Source of the DNA: JARYGU01 sp033795365
GTDB taxonomy: Bacteria > Pseudomonadota > Alphaproteobacteria > Rhizobiales > Rhizobiaceae
Reading direction: 5' to 3'
Length of the DNA stretch: 50,895 bases
NCBI GenBank assembly: GCA_033795365.1
Contig: JARYGU010000030.1
Span: forward strand, 1 to 50,895
A model generated the notes under the pieces. The model was not told where the DNA came from. It ran no database searches and saw only the letters and a program-made list of their open reading frames with translations. This document shows, piece by piece, positions 1-8,346 of this stretch. Made by a program: the position numbers and the translations under genes. Positions within the stretch are counted from its first letter, which is position 1, and every line of letters begins with the position of its first letter.

Positions 1-118
1 TGGCGGCGATCGAGGAAACCGCTGCCCATCGCGAGGAATATTCGCCTTGGTGATCCAAAACCATCCGCACTGCTCGGACGCGGACTTCCGGTGAAAATTT
101 GTTTGTTGTCTTGCTCAT
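1..118 (-). CDS. IS3-family transposase OrfA (partial)
   Basis: The first 39 codons of an IS3-family OrfA are visible on the minus strand, from an ATG at 118 to the window edge. The protein begins MSKTTNKFSPEVRVRAVRM and continues with VLDHQGEYSSRWAA. This is the usual opening of the helix-turn-helix OrfA that binds the element's ends and is joined to the DDE-domain OrfB by programmed frameshifting in this family. Only the N-terminal part of the HTH region is present, so whether the element is intact cannot be judged. Confidence 0.75.
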   Translation of the reverse strand, partial: MSKTTNKFSPEVRVRAVRMVLDHQGEYSSRWAAVSSIAA

Positions 119-171
119 ATCGGCTCCACTTTCTCAGAAGTTGGAGCCTCCGGCAAACCCGGCGCGGTTCA
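1..171 (-). mobile_element. IS3-family insertion sequence, one end only
   Basis: This is the left end of an IS3-family element running off the window start. Read on the minus strand it opens with an end that begins TGAACCGCGCCGGG (142-171), followed 24 bases later by the ATG of an OrfA-type transposase. Layout and terminal sequence fit the IS3 family. The other end and any target duplication lie outside the window. The LysR fragment starts directly at the outer boundary (172), so the insertion probably removed or displaced that gene's 5' part. Confidence 0.75.
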
Positions 172-795
172 ATGCGAGCGCCGGCACGGGACAAGAAGCC
201 GGTCGATCCGATCATCTGGCAAGCCGACTCTGTGCTCTGGTATTCTCGCGAACTTGCCCGTCACCTCAGTGCTCAACGCTTCGCGTCCTATGTCGGAAGA
301 TTTAACTACGGCAATATGGATGTCTCCGGCGAACCGGGCAAAAGCAACGGGCTATCTCATGCGTGGATCACATCGATTGGCTTCGGTCTCTATGCCTCCA
401 AAAATTACCTGGCTCGCCACCCTGTCCGTGAGGATCAATCGCCAATCGCCGGCCATCGCCTCATCACATGGGGCGATCCGCTGACGTTCCTCGCCCTGCC
501 GAAAACGCTCCGGTCGTGGGTGGAAAGCGGCATAGCCAATCTGACCGTAGACTCCATGCAGGCGCAGGTGCTCGCCATGAAGGCAGGCAACGGCCTTGGC
601 GTGCTGCCGTGCATTCTCGCGGATGCGGAGGACCAGCTTGTCAGGATCAAGCCCGATCTGTGCCGACAGGAAGAGGCCATCTGGCTTGTCATTCATGAAG
701 CGGTTCGCGACACCAAGCGCATACGCGTTGTCTGTGATTTCCTCGAAAGCGTCGTCAAGCAAGGGCAACCTGCTCTTTCTGGACAGGCTGCCTGA
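172..795 (+). pseudogene. LysR-type regulator, 5'-truncated fragment
   Basis: The reading frame is open from the IS boundary to a TGA at 793-795. From about base 370 it encodes a recognisable LysR substrate-binding domain (GFGLYASKNYLARHP, then DSMQAQVLAMKAGNGLGVLP, then a C-terminal helix). The N-terminal winged-helix DNA-binding domain is missing and the first 60 or so codons after the IS end do not resemble the family. It is therefore very probably non-functional. The following LysE-family exporter is the kind of gene such regulators control, though LysR partners are usually divergent and here both read the same way. Confidence 0.65.
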
Positions 796-853
796 TTTTC
801 GCGACATCCCTTTCGCATGCGCTAAAAGCGCGTATCCTGAAAGCCCGAGAGCA

Positions 854-1489
854 ATGACAATTTTCGGGGATTTGATGGGTATTTCGACCTTACCCGCCTT
901 TGCAGCGGCATTCTTCGTGTTTGCCGCCAGCCCCGGCCCGGACAATATGACAATCGTCGCCCGCACGATCTCGCACGGCGCGGCCTCGGGTATCGCCTAC
1001 GGGGCGGGAACGGTCGCCGGCATTCTGATCTTCCTCACGCTCGCCGCGTTTGGTCTATCGATCATCGCCGCCGAAATGGGGATCGTGATGACGATCCTGC
1101 GCTATGCCGGAGCTGCCTATCTGATCTGGATGGGTGTGAAACTCTGGACGGCCGAACCTGTCGTGCCGGAGCTGCAACCCGTGTCGGAACGCCGCGGACT
1201 GCTGGCGATTTTCGCGACCGGCGTTGCGCTCAACCTCGGCAATCCGAAAATGCCGCTGTTCTACGTGGCGCTGTTGCCGAACGTCGTCGGATCGTCGCTC
1301 ACCCCCGGCCACATTGCGGCGTTGGCGGCCGTCATCCTTGCTGTCGAGGTGGTCGTGATCGGCGGACATGTCATGCTCGCCGGTCGCGCCCGTAAGCTGC
1401 TCCGGACGCCAACCCTGGTTCGTCGCGTGAACCGGACGGCCGGAGGCGCAATGGTCAGCGCTGGCTTCGCCGTGGTGGCATCGAGATAG
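854..1489 (+). CDS. LysE/RhtB-family amino acid exporter
   Basis: A 211-residue inner-membrane protein of the LysE/RhtB family, which export amino acids and related compounds by proton exchange. It has about six hydrophobic segments. The family motif region ASPGPDNMTIVARTI lies near residue 25-40, followed by GAASGIAYGAGTVAG and the conserved NLGNPKMPLFYVALLP in the middle. The ATG at 854 has a purine-rich GAGAG just upstream; an upstream in-frame extension to 596 would overlap the LysR remnant and looks non-coding. The substrate cannot be told from sequence. Confidence 0.8.
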   Translation: MTIFGDLMGISTLPAFAAAFFVFAASPGPDNMTIVARTISHGAASGIAYGAGTVAGILIFLTLAAFGLSIIAAEMGIVMTILRYAGAAYLIWMGVKLWTAEPVVPELQPVSERRGLLAIFATGVALNLGNPKMPLFYVALLPNVVGSSLTPGHIAALAAVILAVEVVVIGGHVMLAGRARKLLRTPTLVRRVNRTAGGAMVSAGFAVVASR

Positions 1490-1617
1490 GCTCGCGAACA
1501 CTTGCGAATGTACATCGCGAAATTCGCCCTTTTGCAGCCGACATTTTCTTGAAAATTTAGGAGCGGTCAATCTGTCGCGAATGTTGGGGATTTTCGTGAC
1601 GGCACCATTGGTACAGA

Positions 1618-2199
1618 ATGACGACGATCTATTTGGCAACCCATCCCGAAGTTATCATCGACCCGGCTATTCCTGTGCCGGACTGGCAGCTTTCGGAAAG
1701 AGGCTGGTCTCGGATCAGGTCGTTCTGCGCACGTCCTGAACTTTCGAGCGTGAGCGACGTGTTTACCAGCAGCGAGCGGAAGGCAACGGATTGCGCTGAA
1801 GCGCTGAAGGCAGCGCGGCAGCTTGCGTTTAAGATCGACGCGCGGCTTGGTGAGAATGATCGCTCATCGACCGGATACGTCGAACCACCCCGCTTCTGGG
1901 AGATAGTAGCTCGCTTCTTCGATAGCCCAAACGAGAGCGTTCTTGGATGGGAGCGAGCGATTGATGCCCAGACGCGGATCAAGGCAGCTGTGGCGGATTG
2001 CGTCGCGAGCCGAAAGGATGGAGGCGACATCTGTATTTTCTCTCACGGCGGGGTCGGCACGCTCCTGCTGTGCGATCTCATGGGCGAACCAATATCAAGG
2101 AAACGCGGGCAACCTATATCGGGTGGCGGCTGCTACTTTGCATTCGAGGCGGAAACAAGAACGTTGATTCACGGCTGGCAGGATATCGCGTCATCCTAG
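1618..2199 (+). CDS. Histidine phosphatase superfamily-like protein
   Basis: A 193-residue protein with the layout of phosphoglycerate-mutase-like histidine phosphatases. The N-terminal strand reads IYLATHPEV where the family normally has an RHG triad, so the Arg is replaced by Thr although the His is kept. Further on are the expected Ser/Glu segment (FTSSERKATDCAEAL) and the second catalytic His (ICIFSHGGVGTLLLCDLM). Cytoplasmic, no signal peptide. It stands alone and is flanked by a 10-bp direct repeat (TGTCGCGAAT at 1573 and 2202). Activity on a phosphomonoester is plausible, but the altered RHG motif leaves it open. Confidence 0.7.
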   Translation: MTTIYLATHPEVIIDPAIPVPDWQLSERGWSRIRSFCARPELSSVSDVFTSSERKATDCAEALKAARQLAFKIDARLGENDRSSTGYVEPPRFWEIVARFFDSPNESVLGWERAIDAQTRIKAAVADCVASRKDGGDICIFSHGGVGTLLLCDLMGEPISRKRGQPISGGGCYFAFEAETRTLIHGWQDIASS

Positions 2200-2336
2200 C
2201 TTGTCGCGAATATCGTAGAGATCGTCCCAAGACCCTTGAGACAATTCCTGATGCGGTTGGCAGGACAGGCTCATAACAACCTGCCCGAAGAGTTTTGAGA
2301 CGCTCTCCCCGAAACCTACGACACATTTTGCGACGG

Positions 2337-3435
2337 TCAGGCGGTTCCGAGCTTCGTCCCCAGGAGAGCTATTGTAGCGGCTCTCGTATAATCAGGCACT
2401 GAGAGAACATAGTTGCTGCTGAGAAACTGGTCGGCGGCTCCACACTCCGGCAACCGGCGCAATTCTTCGTCCTCGATCGCAGCCCGGAGCAAATTCCCGA
2501 TTTTCAGGGAGTCGATGAACCGATACGCACGGCCATGGGGAACCGAGAGCCGGGACCGTCGCGCCGGGGACGCCCCTCGCTATCTGGAGCTCAGCAACGA
2601 AACGGCATGCCTCCAACAGGCCGGCTTCACGGTCCTGCCAAGTCTGCGCGGACAGAACCACCTCTAGGATTGGAGCCAGTTCGGCGGCGCAATCCAGTTG
2701 GGCAAAGGCCGTGCCGATCCACTTGGGATAGGGCGCGTAGCGCCGTTCGATCAGCATGGCGAGCCGCATGATGTTTCCGATCATGCGTGCGGCGATTATC
2801 CGCGAACCAATCTCATCCCCTACGTCGCCGGCGCGGCCGACATAAGCACGTTCCTCGGCAATACGCCCCCACTGAGCTGCAAGCTTATAGAGCCATACGT
2901 CACGCGGAAAATAGGCAAGCCGATCCCGAATGGCAGTGAGCTCCCCTAGATCATCGCGAAACACTGCCCCTGCCGTCATGAGCAAAAACATCTGCTCCGG
3001 GTAGGACAGCCAATCGCGGAAGGTCAGGTCTGTTGCAAATTGGCGCTTGAAATATTGACTGCACCAGGCAGACACTGTGTAAAGCTCGACTCCATGGTCC
3101 GATCCTAACATCCCTAGCTCGGGATGCGTCTTCGGCGGACGCACATTCCGGGAGTAGTGGACCGACCAACCTTCGAAATGCTCCGGCAAGTTCTTGTCGA
3201 GGCTTCTCATGATATCCGGGGCCGTCGAAGGGAATCCTTCTTCAGCTAAAAAAATCTGCACGCACGGCCCGTAATCATGATCTGCGGACAGCTCTGTATC
3301 ATAGCCAAGAACCTCAGAACCCCACCCAATTCGGCATGCTGCATGAGGCAGACCGGAAAAATTTTCTCTGAGTACGGGCGCAACACAGCTTTCATAGAAG
3401 CGTTCTGACAGACCGATTCCAATGCCTTGCGTCAT
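2337..3435 (-). pseudogene. DUF4037 nucleotidyltransferase-like protein, frameshifted
   Basis: Minus-strand gene from ATG at 3435. The N-terminal two-thirds carry DUF4037 hallmarks: a nucleotidyltransferase-like core with GSEVLGYDTELSADHDYGP near residue 39 and long helices after it. The open frame runs to 2392, but its last 60 residues are non-family-like. Switching frame at the GGGG run at 2537-2540 restores a family-like tail (HGRAYRFIDSLKIGNLL, AADQFLSSNYVLS) ending with TGA at 2337-2339. A single extra base in that run therefore explains the data. It is either a recent pseudogene or a sequencing error. The substrate is unknown. Confidence 0.65.
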
Positions 3436-3444
3436 CGAGTAGCT

Positions 3445-3720
3445 CTAAATAGAGGCGTCCAGGTACAGTATGGAATGGTTTGGGCTTGTCGCAAAATCCC
3501 AAAACCTGCAACAAGTATACGCTACTGAACGGCCACGCGCACATTGATCGAGTAACGGCGAGAAGTCGATGCCCTCTCGCCATTGCGTATTCCACAACGA
3601 TGCAGGCCAGCCTGCAACGTGATCCGCAGCTTGAGTCCATCCTTGAAGGTCCCAAAACAGCAACTCGGCATCGATATGGATACCGGCATGGGCATGGGCG
3701 AAGACCTTGCGCTTAGTCAT
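3445..3720 (-). CDS. Hypothetical protein, uncertain
   Basis: A 91-codon minus-strand frame from an ATG at 3720, ending 9 bases before the start of the DUF4037 gene on the same strand. The protein begins MTKRKVFAHAHAGIHIDAE, has several Trp and Cys residues, and no family was recognised. Its position as a possible first cistron of the DUF4037 unit is the main argument for it. An overlapping plus-strand frame of similar length exists, so it may equally be non-coding or part of a decayed gene. Confidence 0.3.
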   Translation of the reverse strand: MTKRKVFAHAHAGIHIDAELLFWDLQGWTQAADHVAGWPASLWNTQWREGIDFSPLLDQCARGRSVAYTCCRFWDFATSPNHSILYLDASI

Positions 3721-3883
3721 GGCCTTGGCAGGGGCCGGGGCCTCGGATTGTAGAACCCGCCTTTCTGTCGCCCTTTGTACGCCGCAGCACTACGACGGCT
3801 AAATACTCCTTGCGCAGAGGCAAATCGTCGTTCTGTCTGGTCCCGTCAGCATTCAGGAGCAACCAGCAGGAGGCAGTGAGATC

Positions 3884-4126
3884 ATGCCCGCGCCAGATCG
3901 TATCATCCGTCTGAATACAGTTCTTTTCCGTACCGGCCTGTCCCGGTCCACCATCTATCGCAAGATCACCGAAGGCACGTTTCCCGCCCAGATCAAAATC
4001 AGCGTCAACGGCGCGGGATGGAGGGAATCCGGCATCAACCGATGGGTTGAGAATCCCGTCGCGTGGCGCGCTGCCAACGACAATGAGGCCGCCGGCGGAC
4101 AGGCGGGCAATCGCGGCGCGGGCTGA
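3884..4126 (+). CDS. AlpA-family transcriptional regulator
   Basis: An 80-residue protein of the AlpA/excisionase-like family, small MerR-fold DNA-binding proteins common in prophages and integrative elements. The signature IIRLNTVLFRTGLSRSTIYR lies at residues 7-26, followed by KITEGTFPAQIKIS and GWRESGINRWVE. The C-terminus is low-complexity. An AGGAGG-like site (caggaggcag) precedes the ATG. It heads a cassette that ends with a serine recombinase, so a role in controlling excision or element gene expression is likely by context. Confidence 0.8.
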   Translation: MPAPDRIIRLNTVLFRTGLSRSTIYRKITEGTFPAQIKISVNGAGWRESGINRWVENPVAWRAANDNEAAGGQAGNRGAG

Positions 4127-4392
4127 CCCGTCCAGTCCCGACCGGTTGCAATGGCCGTCATAGGACAGCCGCGAGGGAAAGCCTTGTCAGCTTCGGGAAA
4201 GATGTCGGAGCGAAGGCGGCCCCTCAAGGCCAAGCCGCTGCGCGGTGGCTGCGCCAGCCTTGACCGCCCGCCTCCGCCCCGACATTTCGCAGGGAAGCCG
4301 ATAAGGCGGGAGTGGGAGCGCAGCCGCTCCACTCCCGCCGAGGGGAAGGGCGACGGTGGCCGGTAAATCATAATCCATTGGGTTACTTTCCC
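4127..4392. other. Intergenic region with large hairpin
   Basis: No gene could be supported here. The region is very GC-rich up to about 4360. It contains a strong inverted repeat at 4306-4338 with arms GCGGGAGT and ACTCCCGC, extended by a second GAGCG/CGCTC block with one bulged G. There is no T-run, so it is not a typical intrinsic terminator. Beyond 4365 the sequence turns AT-rich and leads into the promoter of the toxin-antitoxin pair. Confidence 0.5.
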
Positions 4393-4421
4393 TTGGCTTT
4401 TGTGACTCATTGGAGTAGTAT
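4393..4421 (+). promoter_or_regulatory. Promoter of the toxin-antitoxin operon
   Basis: A -35 TTGGCT (4393-4398) and a -10 TAGTAT (4416-4421) are separated by 17 bp. The predicted start point is at about 4428, the A of the toxin ATG itself, which suggests a leaderless or very short-leader message. Prediction only. Confidence 0.5.
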
Positions 4422-4427
4422 CTATTC

Positions 4428-4784
4428 ATGGTTCAAACGGTTCCCGTCAGCGTCGTTGAAACCCCGGAGTTCCTTTCAGCGACCCGCAAGCTCATGAGTG
4501 ACGAAGAACGCCGGTTGCTGGTGGATTATCTCGCTTATAATCCGATGACAGGCGATCTGGTGCAGGGAACAGGCGGTATCCGCAAGGTCCGCTGGGGACT
4601 GGAAGGGCGGGGAAAGCGCGGCGGTGCGCGGGTGATCTACTTCTATCACGACGCCGATATGCCGCTCTTTGCTCTGACCGCCTACGCCAAGAACGAGCGC
4701 GCCGACTTGAGCCAGCAGGACAGGAACGACTTCCGCCAGTTGACCACGATGCTGGTGGACGCATTCAAGAGGAGAAAGCCATGA
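4428..4784 (+). CDS. HigB/RelE-family toxin
   Basis: A 118-residue toxin of the RelE/HigB superfamily, predicted to be a ribosome-dependent mRNA endonuclease. Visible family features are PEFLSATRKLMSDEERRLL, the core GIRKVRWGLEGRGKRGGARV and strand VIYFYHDADMPLFALTAYAKN, and a helical C-terminus. The gene overlaps the antitoxin by 4 bp (ATGA), giving the toxin-first order typical of HigBA-type pairs. It lies inside the cassette carrying AlpA and the serine recombinase and probably stabilises it. Confidence 0.85.
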   Translation: MVQTVPVSVVETPEFLSATRKLMSDEERRLLVDYLAYNPMTGDLVQGTGGIRKVRWGLEGRGKRGGARVIYFYHDADMPLFALTAYAKNERADLSQQDRNDFRQLTTMLVDAFKRRKP

Positions 4785-5077
4785 GCAAGGTTGCAGACAG
4801 CATCCGGCGCGGCCTGAACGAAGCGCTGGCCTATGCAGAGGGCACGACCGACGCGACCGCCTACCGCGTCCATGTCCCCGAGCGGATCGACGTGAAGGCC
4901 ATTCGCGCCAAGCTCGACATGACGCAGGAAGAGTTCGCGGGCAGCTTCGGCTTTTCGGTGAACACACTGCGCCATTGGGAGCAAGGTTCACGTCAGCCGG
5001 AGGGGCCGACTCGGGCCTATCTTCTGGTGATCGACCGTGCGCCACAGGCCGTCCAGAAAGCTTTGCAGGCGGCTTGA
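4781..5077 (+). CDS. HigA-type XRE antitoxin
   Basis: A 98-residue antitoxin with a C-terminal helix-turn-helix of the XRE type (KAIRAKLDMTQEEFAGSFG then VNTLRHWEQGSRQPEGPTRA). The N-terminal 45 residues (SIRRGLNEALAYAEG) are the probable toxin-neutralising part. It starts inside the toxin stop (ATGA), so the two are translationally coupled. Members of this family also repress their own operon, and the promoter at 4393-4421 is the likely target. Confidence 0.85.
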   Translation: MSKVADSIRRGLNEALAYAEGTTDATAYRVHVPERIDVKAIRAKLDMTQEEFAGSFGFSVNTLRHWEQGSRQPEGPTRAYLLVIDRAPQAVQKALQAA

Positions 5078-5219
5078 CCGGAACCGTTGCTTTGAACAGC
5101 CTATCCCAAATACCGTCGTTTGCCGCCGATGGCCCTACTACGATCTTTTTCGTCTTCACAGCCTGAATCTCGTGCCGCTTCATGCCTGTTTATCTTCGCA
5201 AAACAGAGCAGGAAGCGGA

Positions 5220-5441
5220 ATGGAAGACGACAGGAGGAACACCGGAGAGATACCGGCCAACGACAACAGCCGGGAACCGGGAGAGGCAGAGGACGGCGAA
5301 GACAAAGCGCCGTCGCTGGACAGGGTGGTGTTCGATATCGCCCGGTTGATCGGTCGGCAGATGGCCCGCGAAGACTTCGAGCGGCTGCTAGCTGCCAGCG
5401 CCAATGACAATGCGCCTCGCAAGGAGGCCGACAAGGATTGA
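5220..5441 (+). CDS. Small acidic protein preceding the recombinase
   Basis: A 73-residue acidic, polar protein starting at an ATG preceded by AGGAAG. It contains a repeated ANDN motif (PANDNSREPGE and ASANDNAPRKE) around a helix VVFDIARLIGRQMAREDFERL. It ends 21 bp before the serine recombinase and probably shares its transcript. No function is known to me; position suggests an accessory or regulator of recombination. A longer frame from 5037 overlaps the antitoxin and was not used. Confidence 0.6.
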   Translation: MEDDRRNTGEIPANDNSREPGEAEDGEDKAPSLDRVVFDIARLIGRQMAREDFERLLAASANDNAPRKEADKD

Positions 5442-5462
5442 TCTTTACGGAGAACCGCCCCA

Positions 5463-7192
5463 ATGCCTGTTAACGCGACCCGCGCAGCCCTTTACGCCCG
5501 CTATTCATCCGACAACCAGAGCGAGGCGTCGATCGAGGACCAGTTCCGGCTTTGCCGGGAACATGCAGGGCGGGAGCGCTGGCAGATCGTCGGTTCCTAT
5601 GAAGACGCGGCTATATCCGGTTCCAGCACCATTCTCCGCTCCGGCATTCAGCGGCTTGTGCGGGACGCGCAGCGCGGTGAGTTCAAAATCCTGCTGGCCG
5701 AGGCACTGGACCGCATCAGCCGCGATCAGGCCGATGTGGCGACGCTCTACAAGCATCTGAAGTTTGCCGGTGTCACCATCGTCACCCTGGCCGAGGGGGA
5801 AATCTCCGAGCTGCATGTCGGCCTGAAAGGCACGATGAACGCGCTGTTCCTGAAAGACCTCGCGATGAAGACCCATCGCGGCCTTCGGGGAAGGGTGGAG
5901 AAGGGCAAGGCCGGTGGCGGGCTCTGCTATGGCTATCGTGTCCTCAAGAAGATCGACGCCAATGGCGAACCGATCCGGGGAGATCGGGAGATTGTTCTAG
6001 AAGAGGCGGAAGTGATCCGCCGCATCTTCCGCGAGTTTGCATCCGGCAAAAGCCCGAAGGCCATTGCCGTCGATCTGAACAGGGAAGGGGTTCCCGGCCC
6101 GCTCGGCCGCGCATGGGGCGACACCAGCATTCGCGGCCATGCCTCGCGCGGCACCGGCATCGTCAATAACGAACTCTATGCGGGCGTGCTTGTTTGGAAC
6201 CGCCTGCGCTTCATCAAGGATCCCTCCACCGGCAAGCGCGTGTCGCGCATCAACCCGGAAAGTCAGTGGATCAGGACCGAGGTTCCACATCTGCGCATCG
6301 TGGACGATGAACTGTGGAACGCCGTCCGTGCGCGGCAGAAGCAGATCGCCGCGATCTTCGGGCCGAACCCGGCCAACACGCTGGAAGGCCGCATGAAGCG
6401 CCTGCATATGGCCAACCGCCCGGTGCATCTGCTTTCCGGCCTTCTGATCTGCGGATACTGCGGCGGCAAGGTGGGTATCATCACGCCGAACCGTTATGCC
6501 TGCCTCAACCATCATCGGCGCGGCACCTGCGACAATGGCAGGACGATCACCCGCGACAAGATCGAGGCGCGTGTGCTGATGGGTTTGAAAGAGCGGCTTG
6601 TGTCATCGGAAGCGGTTGCGGAAGCCGTCAAAGCCTATGCGGAGGAAATGAACCGGCTGAACCGTGACCGGCGCGTGCAGGCGCAGGCCGATCAGAAGAC
6701 GCTTGCGAAAATCGAGAAGGCGATTGCCGGTATCATCGCGGCCATAGAGGACGGCATGTATCAGCCGTCGATGAAGGTCCGTATGGGAGACCTTGAGCGA
6801 CAGAAGGTCGAAATCATCGCTCGCCTCGCCGAAGCCCCAGCGGACATTCCCGACATTCACCCGAACATCGCCAATCTCTACCGGCTGCGCGTCGAGCACC
6901 TCACCGAAGCCTTCAGCCATCCGGACGGCGGCAGGCAGGCGGCGGAAGCGCTGCGCTCCCTCATCGGGGAAGTCGTTCTCACGCCTGGCGAGAAGCGCGC
7001 CAGGTCCATGCCACGCTACGCGGCGAGCTGTTCGGCATCCTCGAATTCGCCAGAGTCGAAGAAACCAGCAGGCCACCCGGTTTTATGCCAGCGGTCGAAG
7101 CCTGCCCCCCCCGCAACCAGTTCCTGCAACCCAAAGGGTTCCGGAGAAACCCGGAGCCTTTCGTGCGTTTTCGCTCCCGGTGGTCATCATAA
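5463..7192 (+). pseudogene. Large serine recombinase, late frameshift
   Basis: Large serine recombinase of integrative elements. The N-terminal resolvase domain has the nucleophile in ALYARYSSDNQSEASIEDQ and the Arg motif LLAEALDRISRDQADV. A recombinase domain follows (KTHRGLRGRVEKGKAGGGLCYGY), then a zinc ribbon (LLICGYCGGKVG and a later Cys pair) and a coiled coil (residues about 390-440). At about 6996-7001 the frame shifts: the family-like tail VHATLRGELFGILEFA lies in another frame and stops at 7190-7192. The uncorrected frame runs on to 7625, antisense into the next gene. The catalytic domain is intact, so partial function is possible. Confidence 0.75.
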
Positions 7193-7265
7193 GCGGCGTT
7201 TGCTTCAGCGATGCTTCAGGGCGGACCCAGGACACGGTCTTTCCAGAAGCGGTGGCGCAAATCCT

Positions 7266-8309
7266 TTAGCGGGTTCCCGAAAATTCCGGGGCTGCCTTCG
7301 CCAGGGCGCGGGCTGCGAATATGCGGGATCCCTGTCCCTTGTCCCAGTCGTTCGTGAAGATCAGCAGCTCATCCGTGCCCGGACGGATCGCCATGGACGT
7401 CGAGCGCAGATTATGTCCCTGATCGCGGCCGGGGAGCAGATACTGCCCGACCGGAAAACCCAGAGGATTGAACACCATGATCCGCCCTTGACCGTAGATT
7501 GCGACATAGATGTTTCCGTCCGCGTCGATGCGAAGGGAGTCCGGGCCGCCGCCCACGAAGGTGTAGACGATCGACGAACCGAACGGAGCGATCGTCGTCG
7601 GGTCCGACAGCGCGATGCGATGTAGCTGGCCGCCCGCAAGTTCGGTCACCCAGAGCGTCTTTCCATCCGGACTGAGCCCGATGCCGTTGGCGATCCTGAG
7701 ATCGGGCACGACCAGGACGGGTTTGCCTCCATCCGGGCCGATGTAGTAGACGCCGCCGATCGGGACGCTCGATCCACCCTTGAAGTCGGTGAAGTAGAAG
7801 CCTCCGTTCTTGTCGAAGACGAGGTCGTCGGGCAGGAAGCCGTCGTCCCTCGACACGACGGTTTGAACATCCGTGCCGTCGGCCGCCATTGCTACGACCG
7901 ATCCCCGCGATGCGAAGTCGCCAAGCTCGGCCATGTAGATGCGGCCGTTCCGATGGACTGCGAGACCTGCGGGGCGAAGTCCTGCGTCCGGCACGAAGCT
8001 CGACAGCTGTTTTTCCGGCGTCAGGCGGAACACGGTTCCGCCGAAGACTTCGCAGAACAGCAGGTCGCCTTCAGCGTCGAATGTCGGGCATTCCAGTTGC
8101 AGGCCCTTGTCGGAAACCTTGAAGTATTCCTTCGCCTCGACCGACGGCAGATCGGATTCCGCCATCGGCAGCGGCACCGCACTTTGCAACGCTTTCGGAA
8201 TTTCGAGAGGCGGAAACGCGTTCCCGTCTCCTTCCTCGGTTGCGTGCGTGGCGGCCCCGATCAGGATCAGCGTCGCGCTCAAAGTCAGCATACGCAGCAG
8301 TCTCTTCAT
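7266..8309 (-). CDS. Exported SMP-30/gluconolactonase-family lactonase
   Basis: A 347-residue six-bladed beta-propeller of the SMP-30/gluconolactonase/LRE family with an N-terminal signal peptide (RLLRMLTLSATLILIGAATHA), so it is periplasmic or secreted. Family features include PTFDAEGDLLFCEV, GGFYFTDFKGG, IANGIGLSPDGKTLWVTE and GGPDSLRIDADGNIYVA, which carry the metal-binding Glu/Asn/Asp positions. It is the last gene of the leftward arm of the mevalonate locus. By inference it may open mevalonolactone to mevalonate before uptake. The substrate is not shown by sequence, as this family accepts varied lactones and esters. Confidence 0.8.
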   Translation of the reverse strand: MKRLLRMLTLSATLILIGAATHATEEGDGNAFPPLEIPKALQSAVPLPMAESDLPSVEAKEYFKVSDKGLQLECPTFDAEGDLLFCEVFGGTVFRLTPEKQLSSFVPDAGLRPAGLAVHRNGRIYMAELGDFASRGSVVAMAADGTDVQTVVSRDDGFLPDDLVFDKNGGFYFTDFKGGSSVPIGGVYYIGPDGGKPVLVVPDLRIANGIGLSPDGKTLWVTELAGGQLHRIALSDPTTIAPFGSSIVYTFVGGGPDSLRIDADGNIYVAIYGQGRIMVFNPLGFPVGQYLLPGRDQGHNLRSTSMAIRPGTDELLIFTNDWDKGQGSRIFAARALAKAAPEFSGTR

Positions 8310-8346
8310 TTTCTCCTCCCTTTCGTTGTACCGCCGAGCGGCTGGA

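Noticed and set aside
5037..5219. Longer start for the small acidic protein
   Set aside because: It would overlap the antitoxin gene and lacks a ribosome site; the ATG at 5220 has AGGAAG upstream.
7193..7625. Extension of the recombinase frame to 720 residues
   Set aside because: The extra part is antisense to the lactonase gene and does not look like a recombinase, while the true tail is found in another frame.
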